From Bifidobacterium platyrrhinorum (GTDB lineage Bacteria > Actinomycetota > Actinomycetes > Actinomycetales > Bifidobacteriaceae): a stretch of 45,272 bases of DNA. The position numbers were made by a program, and so were the translations under genes. The DNA lies in assembly GCF_010667645.1 (NCBI RefSeq), contig NZ_WHZV01000001.1:1-45272 (forward strand), written 5' to 3'. The notes beneath the pieces were generated by a model. The model saw nothing but the letters and a program-made list of their open reading frames with translations. It was not told the DNA's origin and searched no databases. Position 1 is the first letter of the stretch, and every line of letters starts with the position of its first letter. Below are positions 16,383 through 26,605 of this stretch, in pieces.

Positions 16383-18089
16383 ATGGCGCAGCAATCCGAA
16401 GCCGGAATCCCCAGGGCAGGCAAGCGCAAGTGGGGCTACGACCCCGCCCAGGTGGACGCGTTCCTGGAGCGCGCGCACGCGCTGTACGACAGCGAGGGCG
16501 CGCAGCTGACCCAGCGAGACATCCAGAACGTCTCCTTCGACCTGACCCGCGGCGGCTACGTGATCGCGCAGGTCGACGCCGCGCTCGCCCGGCTGGAGCG
16601 CGCCGTGGTCGACAAGCAGACCACCTGGGAGATCACCCAGCACGGCCGCGTCGCCTGGAAGGCGCAGACCGAGGAGCTGTACCGCGAGATCACGCGCCAC
16701 CTCGACCGCGCCGAGCGCGAGCGCTTCGGCTCGGGCAAGCCGCGCACCCCCTCCTACGACCGCAAGCAGGTCGACAGGCTCGCCGACCAGATCGCCGACA
16801 AATGCGCCGCCGAACTCGGCGTGGACGGCATCGACAGGAAGGACGTGCGCGACCTGGACAAGATCACCTCGGACGCCGTGGCCAACGCCGTATTCACCCA
16901 GCGCAAGGGCAGGAAGGGGTACGACGAGCGCCAGGTCGACTACTTCCTCAACACCTGCGTGCAGCTGCTGAGCCGCATCGAATCCTTCGCCCGCGTCTCC
17001 GACTACATCACCTCGGACGGCGAGGGCTCCGCCGAACCGGCAGCCGCATCCGGCGCCGCCGACGGCGTTGCGCCGCTGTTCTCCCCGGACGCGCAGTACC
17101 GCCGCCCGGAGCCCACCGCCGACGGCAACGACACGCCCCAGGGCTTCGCCCCGGCCGCCCGGACCGCCTCGCCGGACGCTTCGGCGGCATCCCGCTCCGA
17201 CAGCTTCGACGCCCTCAGCCAGGCCGAACAGACCCTGTTCGCGCCCTCCGCCGAGCCGGTCGTCGGCTCGCCGTCCCTGGCCGCCGCGGCCACCGCCACG
17301 GCGTCCGCGCTGACCTCGACGCCGGCCCCGTCCGCCGCCGTGGCCCCGGCCGTGACGCCCGTCTCGCCGGCGGCCTCCCCGTACGCCCCGGCCGCGTCCG
17401 CCACGACCCCGGCGGTATCCGGCGACGCCCCGTCGTTCACCCCGGCCGCCCCGGTCTCCCCGGCGCCGAGCTTCGTCCCGGGCGCCGCCCCGGACCTGTC
17501 CGAGACCGACTCGTACACGCCCTCTTGGGCGCTGCCCTCCGACTCGCCGGCCTCCCCGTACGCGCCCGCGGCCCCGGCCGGTTCCGCCGTCGAACCGTCG
17601 CCGTACGCGCCGCAGACCCCGTCGTACGCGCCGGCGGCATCCGTCGAGCAGCCGGCGGCCCCGGCCTCCCACACGCCGGCGTCCTCGAACTCCTCGCTGG
17701 CCGCCCTGGCCCACATGGCCGAGGTCTCCCAGGAGCTGCCCGTGGTGGACACCTCCTCGTTCACCCCGAAGATGCCAAGCCTCGACGTGCCGAGCACGTT
17801 CTCGACCCCGTCGGTCCCGTCGACCCCGTCGGTCCCGTCGACCCCGTCCGTCGACCTGGGCGAGACGGCCTCGTTCACCCCCTCGTTCGCCATGCCGTCG
17901 TCCACGCCCGAGCCGTCGGCGCCGTCCGCGGCCCCGAAGCCGGCCGAGACGACCCCGGCACCCTCGTTCGCGCCGGCCTCCGCCGCGAACACGAACCCCT
18001 TCTCGCTGCTGCCCACCGACAACAGCGACCTTGAGATCCCCGACCTGTCGTTCCCGACCTTCGGCGACGACGAAAAGAAGCAGCAGTGA
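16383..18089 (+). CDS. DivIVA-domain repeat protein with a long Pro/Ala/Ser-rich tail
   Basis: 568 residues. Three copies of a Y-D-x-x-QVD motif occur (near residues 19, 122 and 180: GYDPAQVDAFL, SYDRKQVDRLA, GYDERQVDYFL), each in helical segments of about 60 residues, as in actinobacterial DivIVA-like proteins of cell poles and septa. From about residue 215 the protein is low-complexity, with SPYAPAA, SYTPSW and SFTPSF elements and a tandem STPSVPSTPSV block encoded at about 17806-17850. AGGAGG stands about ten bases before the ATG. The stop overlaps the GTG start of dxr by GTGA, which implies translational coupling between a polar-growth protein and isoprenoid synthesis. Confidence 0.8.
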   Translation: MAQQSEAGIPRAGKRKWGYDPAQVDAFLERAHALYDSEGAQLTQRDIQNVSFDLTRGGYVIAQVDAALARLERAVVDKQTTWEITQHGRVAWKAQTEELYREITRHLDRAERERFGSGKPRTPSYDRKQVDRLADQIADKCAAELGVDGIDRKDVRDLDKITSDAVANAVFTQRKGRKGYDERQVDYFLNTCVQLLSRIESFARVSDYITSDGEGSAEPAAASGAADGVAPLFSPDAQYRRPEPTADGNDTPQGFAPAARTASPDASAASRSDSFDALSQAEQTLFAPSAEPVVGSPSLAAAATATASALTSTPAPSAAVAPAVTPVSPAASPYAPAASATTPAVSGDAPSFTPAAPVSPAPSFVPGAAPDLSETDSYTPSWALPSDSPASPYAPAAPAGSAVEPSPYAPQTPSYAPAASVEQPAAPASHTPASSNSSLAALAHMAEVSQELPVVDTSSFTPKMPSLDVPSTFSTPSVPSTPSVPSTPSVDLGETASFTPSFAMPSSTPEPSAPSAAPKPAETTPAPSFAPASAANTNPFSLLPTDNSDLEIPDLSFPTFGDDEKKQQ

Positions 18090-19266
18090 TCCACAGCAAC
18101 ACCGTCGTCATCCTCGGCTCCACCGGTTCCATCGGCACCCAGGGGCTGGATGTCATCTCCCGTCATCCCGAACGGTTCGCCGTCGTCGGCCTCGCGGCCG
18201 GCGGCGCGCACATCGACCTGCTCGCCCGCCAGGCGGCCGAATTCCATGTGCCCCAGGTGGCGGTCTTCGACAAGACGAAGGCGGCCGCGTTGCGCGAGGC
18301 CCTCGACCAGGCCGGCGCGAAGCACACGCAGGTGCAGGCCGGCCCGGACGCCGTCATCGCCATGGCCGGCTCCGGCGCGAACGTCGTGCTCAACGGCATC
18401 ACCGGCTCCATCGGCCTCGAACCGTCCATCGCCGCGCTGAAGGCGGGCTCCCAGCTCGCCCTCGCCAATAAGGAGTCCGTCGTCGCGGGCGGCCACCTGC
18501 TGTTCGGCGCGCAGACGCGCGAGGAGCAGATCAACCCGGTCGACTCCGAGCATTCCGCCATCTGGCAGTCGCTGCGCTCCGGCACGCACGCCGAGGTCTC
18601 CAGGCTCGTCGTCACCGCGTCCGGCGGCCCGTTCCGCGGCATGACGCGCGACCGGATGACCGATATCACGCCCGAGCAGGCGCTCAACCACCCCACATGG
18701 AACATGGGGCCGGTCGTCACCATCAACTCGTCCACGCTCATGAACAAGGGCCTCGAGGTCATCGAGGCGTCCCGTCTGTTCGACATCCCGCCCGAGCGCA
18801 TCGCCGTGACCGTGCACCCGCAGTCCATCGTGCATTCGATGGTCGAATTCGTCGACGGCGCCACCATCTGCCAGGCGTCCCCGCCGGACATGCGCCTGCC
18901 CATCGCGCTCGGCCTGTCCGCGCCCGACCGCATGCCGGACGTGGCCGCCGCCTGTGACTGGACGCAGGCCGCCGCCTGGACGTTCGAACCGCTCGACGAC
19001 GAGGCCTTCCCCGCCGTCTCGCTCGCGCGCCACTGCCTGGCCGCCTCCGAGAAGCACACGGCGGTGCTCAACGCCGCCAACGAACAGGCCGTGCACGCGT
19101 TCCTCGACCATCGCCTGCCCTACCTCGGCATCGTCGACACGGTGAAGGCCGTGCTCGATTCGATGGACGCCGAACTGCGCGGCGCGCCGCTGTTCCGGGA
19201 CGTGGAGGAAATGGAACAGCTCGAACGCGAGGCCCGCGCCAAGGCCGACGAGCTGATAGACAAGCA

Positions 19267-19270
<4 letters not shown>
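18086..19270 (+). CDS. dxr: 1-deoxy-D-xylulose 5-phosphate reductoisomerase
   Basis: 394 residues. This is the second step of the MEP isoprenoid pathway, forming 2-C-methyl-D-erythritol 4-phosphate with NADPH. Visible are NADPH-binding [27 protein letters not shown], the metal/substrate residues in [18 protein letters not shown], and NHPTWNMG followed by [17 protein letters not shown]. The length is normal. The GTG start overlaps the stop of the DivIVA-like gene by four bases, and the stop overlaps the start region of ispG in the same way. Confidence 0.96.
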
Positions 19271-20490
<1,220 letters not shown>

Positions 20491-20500
20491 AATCGGTCGC

Positions 20501-22300
20501 GTGCAACAGGACGAACGACGGACGCCACGGCGTGACGAGCCGCGCCCCGCGCCATGGTCGCGCGGGCGCCGGCTCTCGGTCAGCCTGCCCATCTTCATCG
20601 TCCTCATCGGTCTGCTCGTCACCGTCTCCAACCTCACCACCGTGCCGTGGGACAACGATCCCACCGGCCAGACCGTCGCCACCCTCACCGACGACACCGC
20701 CGTCACGTTCGACACCTCCTCCATGCCCGCCGGAACGTCCATCCACGACGAAGGCACGTACCGGGTGAAACGGGAGGCGAAATCCATCACCGTGCGCCGC
20801 GACGGCACGCAGGTAGGCGCGGCGAAACCGCGCAGGGTCGACGCATCCGCCGACTCCACCTGGCGGGTGCACGGCTCCGGCGCCGACGAGACGCAGGACG
20901 TGACCGTGCTCATCCGACGGCCTGTCGGCGCCACGGGCAGGCTTCCCGCCATCGTGTTCATGCACGGCGCCGGATTCGGCACCGCCTACAATTCGTTCGG
21001 CGACATGGCCGCCTCGCTCGCCTCCGCCGGATTCGTCACCGCCGTCATCGACAAGCCGGTCTGGTCCACCACCGACATCACGCGCGACTATCCGGCCTCC
21101 GCGCGCGTCTACGACGCCGCGATCGACCTGCTGCGCGCGCGGGACGACGTGAACCCCGCGAAGGTGGGTATCTACGCGACCAGCGAATCCACGTGGATCT
21201 CGCAGTACCTGCTCGCCGACGACCCTGACATCGCGTTCCAGGTGCTCCTCTCGCCGATGGTGTTCACGCCCAGACGCTCGCTCGGCTTCTTCATCTCCCA
21301 GGACTTCGCGCTCGTCGGCGCCAACGACGGCTACCAGTCGATCGTGCGGCGCGTGTTCAACGCCGACACGGCGCTGTTCGGATTGGACAACTTCGACCTC
21401 GACCTGCCCGAATCCTCCGCCTACGCGATCCCCACGCTCATCGCCTACGGATCCAAGGACGTGATGACCGCGCAGGTCGAAGGCGTGCGCCGCATGCTCG
21501 AGATGGCGCACGCGGCCGGCAACCGGGACATGACCGTGCGCAGCTACCCGGTCGCCAACCACGTGCTGCGGCTCGGCGACGAGGCGCAGACCGGCACGAA
21601 ATTCGCCGACGCCTACGTGGACGACGTCATCTCCTGGGCGTCGGGCACGGCCGCCGGGCTCGACCAGACCTCCGAACGCGTCGCCGGCGACACGATCTAC
21701 CAGTCCATCGCCGTGCCCGACGACCTGCGGCCGCGCCGCTCATTGACCGTATACGGCGTGGTGCTGCACGCCGGCATGCTCCTTCTGCTCGTCGCCACCA
21801 TGCTCGCATGGCTGGCGGCGCTGGCGAGGCGCATCGCGTTCCGCCTGCGCGCACGCAACCGCGGCGTCGCATACCCGGGACTCGGGTTCTCGCACGGGTT
21901 CGGCAACGCGCTCGTCACGCTGACGATCACCACGATGGCCACGCTCCTCCTGTTCGCCGCCGGACTCGGCCAGGTGGTCATGGCCGTCGTCCGACTCGCC
22001 TGGGGCGCCGCCCCGGCCGAGGAACCCGGCATGATCTGGTGGAGCTGGCCAGTCATCGAGATCGTATGCACGCTGGTCGTCTGGGCGTGGTCGCGCGTGT
22101 TCGCCCGCCTCATCGAGGTGGCCGCCGAACGCGGCGTGCTGCGCTGGCCGCCCCGGCGCGAGGCCATCCACGGCATCGTGACCGGCCGCGAACCGGTGCT
22201 CGCCTCCACGAGGTTCGGCCGCGTCCTGTTCTGGATCACCGCCGCCGCCATGCTCCACGTCCTGTTCTTCTTCGCCTTCTGGGGCCTGTTCGTCTACTGA
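20501..22300 (+). CDS. Membrane-bound alpha/beta hydrolase
   Basis: 599 residues. A membrane anchor lies at about 28-48, then an alpha/beta hydrolase domain (about 120-385), then four further membrane segments (about 415-440, 465-490, 510-530 and 575-595). The likely catalytic triad is Ser228 (YATSES, an unusual elbow in place of GxSxG), Asp320 (YGSKD) and His354 (VANHVL). HGAGFGT near residue 155 would form the oxyanion hole. Topology places the hydrolase on the outer face of the membrane. The substrate is unknown; dienelactone-hydrolase/peptidase-like esterases are the nearest type. Start GTG at 20501. Confidence 0.72.
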   Translation: MQQDERRTPRRDEPRPAPWSRGRRLSVSLPIFIVLIGLLVTVSNLTTVPWDNDPTGQTVATLTDDTAVTFDTSSMPAGTSIHDEGTYRVKREAKSITVRRDGTQVGAAKPRRVDASADSTWRVHGSGADETQDVTVLIRRPVGATGRLPAIVFMHGAGFGTAYNSFGDMAASLASAGFVTAVIDKPVWSTTDITRDYPASARVYDAAIDLLRARDDVNPAKVGIYATSESTWISQYLLADDPDIAFQVLLSPMVFTPRRSLGFFISQDFALVGANDGYQSIVRRVFNADTALFGLDNFDLDLPESSAYAIPTLIAYGSKDVMTAQVEGVRRMLEMAHAAGNRDMTVRSYPVANHVLRLGDEAQTGTKFADAYVDDVISWASGTAAGLDQTSERVAGDTIYQSIAVPDDLRPRRSLTVYGVVLHAGMLLLLVATMLAWLAALARRIAFRLRARNRGVAYPGLGFSHGFGNALVTLTITTMATLLLFAAGLGQVVMAVVRLAWGAAPAEEPGMIWWSWPVIEIVCTLVVWAWSRVFARLIEVAAERGVLRWPPRREAIHGIVTGREPVLASTRFGRVLFWITAAAMLHVLFFFAFWGLFVY

Positions 22301-22334
22301 CATCGCACTGACATCGGAAGGACCGGGGAACCAC

Positions 22335-23162
22335 ATGCCGCTGTATCGGGACGAAGGAGTGGTGCTGCGCACCGCGAAACTCGGCGAGGCCGACCGCATC
22401 ATCACCATGCTCACCCGCGGGCACGGCAAGATCCGCGCCGTCGCCAAAGGCGTGCGCCGCACCAAGTCACGCTTCGGCGCACGGCTCGAACCGTTCATGC
22501 GCGCCGACCTGCTCATCGCCACCGGCCGTTCCCTCGACGTCGTCTCCCAGGCCGAATCGGTCGCCGCCTACGCCGAACCGATCTGCGCCGACTACGACGC
22601 GTACACGGCCGCCAACGTCATCGTCGAAACCGCCGACAAGATCGTCGGCGCCGAGGAGGAACGCGTCGCCGGCCAGTACCGGCTGCTCATCGGCGCGCTG
22701 AACGCGCTCGCCAGGCATGCGCACGCCCCGGAGCACATCAGCGCCTCCTACGTGATGCGCGCGCTCGCGCTCGCCGGCTGGACCCCGCGCCTGCACAGCT
22801 GCGTCGTATGCGGCAAACGACGTTTCACGGATGGTTTCACGGAGGAGATTGCGGCGCGGCCCATGGTGGGGGCGACGGTGGCCACGGCGATGGAAACCCA
22901 ATCGCCGCAACGTTTCACGGATGGTTTCACGAATGGCGCGTATCTGTCCGTCCCGGCCGGCGGCCTCATGTGTGCGAAGGACCACACGCCCGAGGCCCGC
23001 CGCGTCACGCCCCTCGTGCTCGCCCAGCTCGAGGCGCTGACCGACGGCGACTGGACGGAGCTCGACGGCCGGGAGCTCGCCCCCGAGACCTCGCGCCTCG
23101 TGGAGGATTGGGCCGAGTACTATCTCGAACGGCCGCTACGTTCCATGCGGCTGCTAGATTGA
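22335..23162 (+). CDS. recO: DNA repair protein RecO with an internal repeat in the zinc region
   Basis: 275 residues. RecO binds single-stranded DNA and helps RecR/RecF load RecA. The N-terminal OB fold starts LYRDEGVVLRTAKLGEADRI, followed by the helical part. In the zinc-ribbon region CVVCG is present, but its partner pair is CAKD after a long insert: an exact 22-base repeat (22820-22841 and 22910-22931) encodes RFTDGFT twice, 30 residues apart. The insert keeps the frame. The second CxxC is reduced to a single Cys, so zinc binding may be weak or lost. recO-uppS is a usual actinobacterial gene pair. Confidence 0.92.
   Translation: MPLYRDEGVVLRTAKLGEADRIITMLTRGHGKIRAVAKGVRRTKSRFGARLEPFMRADLLIATGRSLDVVSQAESVAAYAEPICADYDAYTAANVIVETADKIVGAEEERVAGQYRLLIGALNALARHAHAPEHISASYVMRALALAGWTPRLHSCVVCGKRRFTDGFTEEIAARPMVGATVATAMETQSPQRFTDGFTNGAYLSVPAGGLMCAKDHTPEARRVTPLVLAQLEALTDGDWTELDGRELAPETSRLVEDWAEYYLERPLRSMRLLD
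22820..22931 (+). repeat. 22-bp direct repeat, 90-bp period, inside recO
   Basis: Identical copies lie at 22820-22841 and 22910-22931. Each copy itself holds GTTTCACGG twice. The 90-bp period equals 30 codons, so loss or gain of one unit would keep recO in frame. Confidence 0.9.
23155..23160 (+). promoter_or_regulatory. -10 box TAGATT of uppS, leaderless
   Basis: It lies in the last codons of recO, seven bases before ATG 23168. It suggests uppS has its own start of transcription besides read-through from recO. Confidence 0.5.
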
Positions 23163-23167
23163 CAACC

Positions 23168-23959
23168 ATGGCTTTCGAAAACGTGGACTACACGTCGCTG
23201 AACATCCCGGCGGCCCCCTTCTCCGACCCCTCCCGCATCCCCGACTTCCCCAAGGGCAAGGTGCCCCGCCATGTGGGCGTCATCATGGACGGCAACGGGC
23301 GCTGGGCCAAGGAGCGCGGCATGATTCGCACCAACGGCCACCAGGCCGCCGAGCCGGTCGTGTTCGACACCATCGCCGGCGCCATCGAGGCGGGCGTGCG
23401 CTACCTGTCGCTGTACACGTTCTCCACCGAGAACTGGAAGCGCAGCCCGCAGGAGGTGCGCTTCCTCATGGGCTTCTCGCGTGAGATCATCCACCGCCGC
23501 GTCGCGCAGATGGACGAGTGGGGCGTGCGCGTGCGCTGGTCCGGCCGCCGCCCGAAGCTGTGGAAGTCCGTCATCGACGAGCTCGAGGTCGCGCAGGAAC
23601 GCACGAAGCACAACAAGGTCATCGACGTGGTGTTCTGCATCAACTACGGCGGCCGCGCCGAGATCGCCGACGCCTGCGCCGCCATCGCGAAGGATGTGCG
23701 CGACGGGAGGATCAGCGGCGACCGCGTCACCGAGAAGATGATCGCCGACCACCTCTACCTGCCCGACGTGCCCGACTGCGACCTCGTGATCCGCACGTCC
23801 GGCGAGCAGCGCACCTCGAACTTCCTGCCCTGGCAGGCCGCCTACGCCGAACTCGACTTCGTGCCCGAACTGTTCCCCGACTGCGGCCGCGAGGTCCTGT
23901 GGCGCTCCATCGACCACTACATCCACCGCGACCGTCGATTCGGCGGCGTCAAGAAGTGA
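23168..23959 (+). CDS. uppS: Isoprenyl transferase (undecaprenyl diphosphate synthase type)
   Basis: 263 residues. This is a cis-prenyltransferase that builds the lipid carrier for cell-wall synthesis. Visible are the catalytic MDGNGRWAKERG with the first Asp, the flexible FSTENWKRS loop, RTSGEQRTSNFLPWQAAY and the final EL.F.P....D motif. The length is as expected. It forms an isoprenoid theme with dxr and ispG upstream. The start is supported by the -10 box seven bases before. Confidence 0.95.
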   Translation: MAFENVDYTSLNIPAAPFSDPSRIPDFPKGKVPRHVGVIMDGNGRWAKERGMIRTNGHQAAEPVVFDTIAGAIEAGVRYLSLYTFSTENWKRSPQEVRFLMGFSREIIHRRVAQMDEWGVRVRWSGRRPKLWKSVIDELEVAQERTKHNKVIDVVFCINYGGRAEIADACAAIAKDVRDGRISGDRVTEKMIADHLYLPDVPDCDLVIRTSGEQRTSNFLPWQAAYAELDFVPELFPDCGREVLWRSIDHYIHRDRRFGGVKK

Positions 23960-23972
23960 AATAAGGAAGCGG

Positions 23973-23999
23973 CCGGATGTGCCTAAGCAACGCATCCGG
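23973..23999. terminator. Weak hairpin between uppS and nucleoside hydrolase genes
   Basis: CCGGATG (23973-23979) pairs with CATCCGG (23993-23999). It sits between converging genes; there is no U tract. Confidence 0.4.
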
Positions 24000-24005
24000 A
24001 CATGA

Positions 24006-25178
24006 CTACGCCGCGCACAACGCGGCGAGGCGGTCGACGAACCGGCTTGTGAAACGGTCCGCATCCACGTCGAGGGCGACGTGGACGCGCGGGGCGTCCG
24101 GCGTGACGAGCCCCACGGGGTCGCCGGTGGTGCGGCCGCGCACCCCGGTGAAGTCGCCGGTCGCGGTCTCGGCGCGCAGGGCGATGCCGAACGTGGAGAC
24201 CAGCGTCGGGTCGAGCGCGACCGCCGCGGCCAGCGGGTCGTGCAGGGGCATGCCGCCGGCGAAGATCGCGGGATCCGCCTCGAGGTTCGCCGCGATGGAG
24301 AAGTCCGCGAGCCGTGCGAGGAACCGGCCGCGTTCGGTACCGGTGCTCCGCCACCTGTCGGCGGCCTTGCTCGGCAGCAGGCACCGGTGCGTCACGTCGA
24401 GCCCGACCATCGTCACGTCCGCGCCGGAATGGAGCACGCGGTCCGCGGCCTCCGGATCCTGGATGACGTTCGTCTCCGCCACCGCGTCCCAGCAATTGCC
24501 CGGCTGGGAGAGCGTGCCGCCCATCATCACGAGGCGGAGCTTGCCGGCGATGTCCGGCGCGCGCCCGATCGCCGCGTCCATGTCGGTGAGCGGGCCGGTC
24601 GCGAGCACCGTCACCCCGCGCCCGTATCGCCTTACCTGATCGATGAGGAAGCCGATGCCGTCGAGGCGGGGCGAATCATCCTCGCCGTCCGCGAACGGGG
24701 AAACCCTCCATCCGCCCGCCGGGTTCGCGTGCGGGTCGTCGATCCGGTACCCGCCGACGGATACGACGCCGTCGGGACGCGCGGCGTCCGGGACGGCCGT
24801 AGCGAGATCGTCGGATTCGTCGAGGTCGTCGGAATCCGCTGAAGAGGCGGATCGGCCGGTGCCGGAACGGGACCCTTCGACATATCCGCCCAACCCGTCG
24901 GCACCGTGGAACCGCGCGCAGCCGGCGTCCGGGATGAACGAATCGGCCCATGAGGGGTGCGTGGACGAACGGAACACGGGGATGTCCGGGCGGCCGAACA
25001 GGTCGAGCACGAGTCGTGTGTTGCGCTCGGCCGTGGCCGCATCCACGTTGCCGTAGCCGGCGAGCACGCCGGCGAGCTCGCATTCGGCCGGCGACGCGAG
25101 CAGGTACGCGAGCGCCATCGCGTCGTCGACGCCGGTGTCCACGCAGGCGATGATGCGGGCGGGGGAGCGGTCGGTCAT
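24006..25178 (-). CDS. Inosine-uridine preferring nucleoside hydrolase family protein with an acidic insert
   Basis: 390 residues, against about 310 for the family. The Ca2+-binding N-terminal motif reads ACVDTGVDDAMAL; the first Asp of the usual D-x-D-x-G-x-DD is Cys, while the later ligands are kept, and the C-terminal ligand is in GMPLHDPLAAA. Residues about 100-150 form an acidic, Ser/Asp-rich insert (SADSDDLDESDDLA) not seen in the family. Expected reaction: cleavage of the N-glycosidic bond of ribonucleosides, giving base and ribose. AGGAGG stands six bases before the ATG. It follows the ABC binding-protein gene on the same strand, suggesting a shared role in nucleoside or base salvage. 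Confidence 0.85.
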   Translation of the reverse strand: MTDRSPARIIACVDTGVDDAMALAYLLASPAECELAGVLAGYGNVDAATAERNTRLVLDLFGRPDIPVFRSSTHPSWADSFIPDAGCARFHGADGLGGYVEGSRSGTGRSASSADSDDLDESDDLATAVPDAARPDGVVSVGGYRIDDPHANPAGGWRVSPFADGEDDSPRLDGIGFLIDQVRRYGRGVTVLATGPLTDMDAAIGRAPDIAGKLRLVMMGGTLSQPGNCWDAVAETNVIQDPEAADRVLHSGADVTMVGLDVTHRCLLPSKAADRWRSTGTERGRFLARLADFSIAANLEADPAIFAGGMPLHDPLAAAVALDPTLVSTFGIALRAETATGDFTGVRGRTTGDPVGLVTPDAPRVHVALDVDADRFTSRFVDRLAALCAA

Positions 25179-25246
25179 GGATGCCTCCTGGGATGCCGCT
25201 GATGGGGGGGATGGGGACGGAGCTTCGGAATGGACGGGCGATGACG

Positions 25247-25284
25247 CGAAACCGCCCGTCGGCGGATGTCGATGGGCGGTTTCG
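25247..25284. terminator. Inverted repeat between binding protein and nucleoside hydrolase genes
   Basis: CGAAACCGCCC (25247-25257) pairs with GGGCGGTTTCG (25274-25284). It is an attenuator or partial terminator within the minus-strand cluster. Confidence 0.5.
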
Positions 25285-25331
25285 GATTGCCGATGCGGCG
25301 GGACGGCGATATGGGGCGCCGCCCTTCGCCG

Positions 25332-26390
25332 CTACTTGCCGAGGAACTCGTTGGTGGCGAAGTCCTTGGTGTTCGGGGCTTGGTGGATCACCTTGTCGTG
25401 GGAATCCGTGTAGGCGTCCTCCTGGGCGAGGAAGTCGAAGTACTTCTGCGGCTCGACGAAGTCGTTGGTGCCGAGCACGAAGGAGCCGTCCTTGATCTTG
25501 GCCGGGTCGCCCCAGTACTGGCCGTCGACGATGGTCTTCATGCTCTTGCGCACGAACTTCGTCTCCAGGTTCGCGTCCGGGGCCTCCTTGACGAGGATGT
25601 CGGCCGCGTCGTCCGGGTGGGAGTACGCGTACTCGTAGCCCTTCTGGGTGGCCTGCGTGAACTTCTTCACGAGCTCCGGATCGTTCTTGATCGTCTTGTC
25701 GCTGGTGATCACGCCGATCGCGTCCGCGTTGCCGGGCACGCCGTAGTCGGGCTCGGTGAAGCAGTTGAGCTTCGGGCCGTACATGTCGGCCTGCACGCCC
25801 TCCCAGGTGGCGTAGAATCCGCCGAAGTCGGCCTTGCCGGATTCGAGCGTCTTGAACGTGGAGGTGCCGACGGTCACCTTGTCGAACTCGCCCTTGCCGC
25901 CGTCGGTCTGGATCATGCGGCGCACCACGGCGTCGGACTCGTTGGAGCCGAACGTGGCGAACGTCTTGCCGTCCAGGTCCTTCGGGGACTTGATGGTGGT
26001 GTTCGAGGCGAGCGCGCACCAGATGGCGCTCGGCTTCTGCTGGACCTGCAGCACCTGCTTGAGGTGCGCGCCCTTGAGGTTGTACATGCCCACGTTGGTG
26101 AGGTTGGACAGTGCGAAGTCGGCGTTGCCGTTGTTCACGGCCTGTTCGGCGCCGGCCTGCGCGACGGCCACGATGTCCACGTCGAGGCCCTTGTCCTTGA
26201 ACCAACCCTTGTTCTTGGCCACGTAGACGCCGATGTGGTTCGTGTCCGGCGCCCAGGACAGCATGAACGTGACCTTCTTCAGGCCGTCCGCGGAGGAGGA
26301 GTCGTTGCTCTGGCCGCATGCGGCGACGCCGATGGTCATGGCGATGGCGCCCACGAGGGCGATGGCCTTGGCTGCAAGGCTGTGCTTCAT
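25332..26390 (-). CDS. ABC transporter substrate-binding lipoprotein, NMT1/THI5-like
   Basis: 352 residues. The lipoprotein signal peptide ends in a lipobox with Cys25 (GVAAC). The mature part has the NMT1/ThiY-type fold: FMLSWAPDTNHIGVYVAKNKGWF, GLDVDIV, and DFALSN. Such proteins bind thiamine pyrimidine precursors, riboflavin, taurine or related small ligands. The adjacent nucleoside hydrolase suggests a pyrimidine or nucleobase-like ligand here, but riboflavin or HMP remain possible. The gene has its own promoter region with TATAAT and a LacI-type palindrome upstream. The permease gene is directly upstream on the same strand. Confidence 0.82.
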   Translation of the reverse strand: MKHSLAAKAIALVGAIAMTIGVAACGQSNDSSSADGLKKVTFMLSWAPDTNHIGVYVAKNKGWFKDKGLDVDIVAVAQAGAEQAVNNGNADFALSNLTNVGMYNLKGAHLKQVLQVQQKPSAIWCALASNTTIKSPKDLDGKTFATFGSNESDAVVRRMIQTDGGKGEFDKVTVGTSTFKTLESGKADFGGFYATWEGVQADMYGPKLNCFTEPDYGVPGNADAIGVITSDKTIKNDPELVKKFTQATQKGYEYAYSHPDDAADILVKEAPDANLETKFVRKSMKTIVDGQYWGDPAKIKDGSFVLGTNDFVEPQKYFDFLAQEDAYTDSHDKVIHQAPNTKDFATNEFLGK

Positions 26391-26555
26391 GATGAATCCC
26401 TAGTTCGTTGTCTCTCAACCGTTCTCTGGGTGTCGCTCCGGGCGGACGATCGGCAGAGAACGGCATGGAGGGCCTGACAGTCCGCCCGACCGGCGCCCCG
26501 GACATCCCTCGCATACGAAGCGGAAAGGGGAGGGATCCGTTTGCCACACGCCGGA

Positions 26556-26573
26556 CAAGCGCTTGCCATTATA
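26556..26573 (-). promoter_or_regulatory. -10 box TATAAT with a LacI-type operator at the start site
   Basis: On the minus strand TATAAT (26573 to 26568) is followed two bases later by the palindrome CAAGCGCTTG (26565 to 26556). The palindrome would cover the transcription start. No good -35 box is seen. It lies about 170 bases before the binding-protein gene. Confidence 0.5.
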
Positions 26574-26605
26574 GAGGGGAGGGGATACCGGCCCGTCCGC
26601 GCGCC

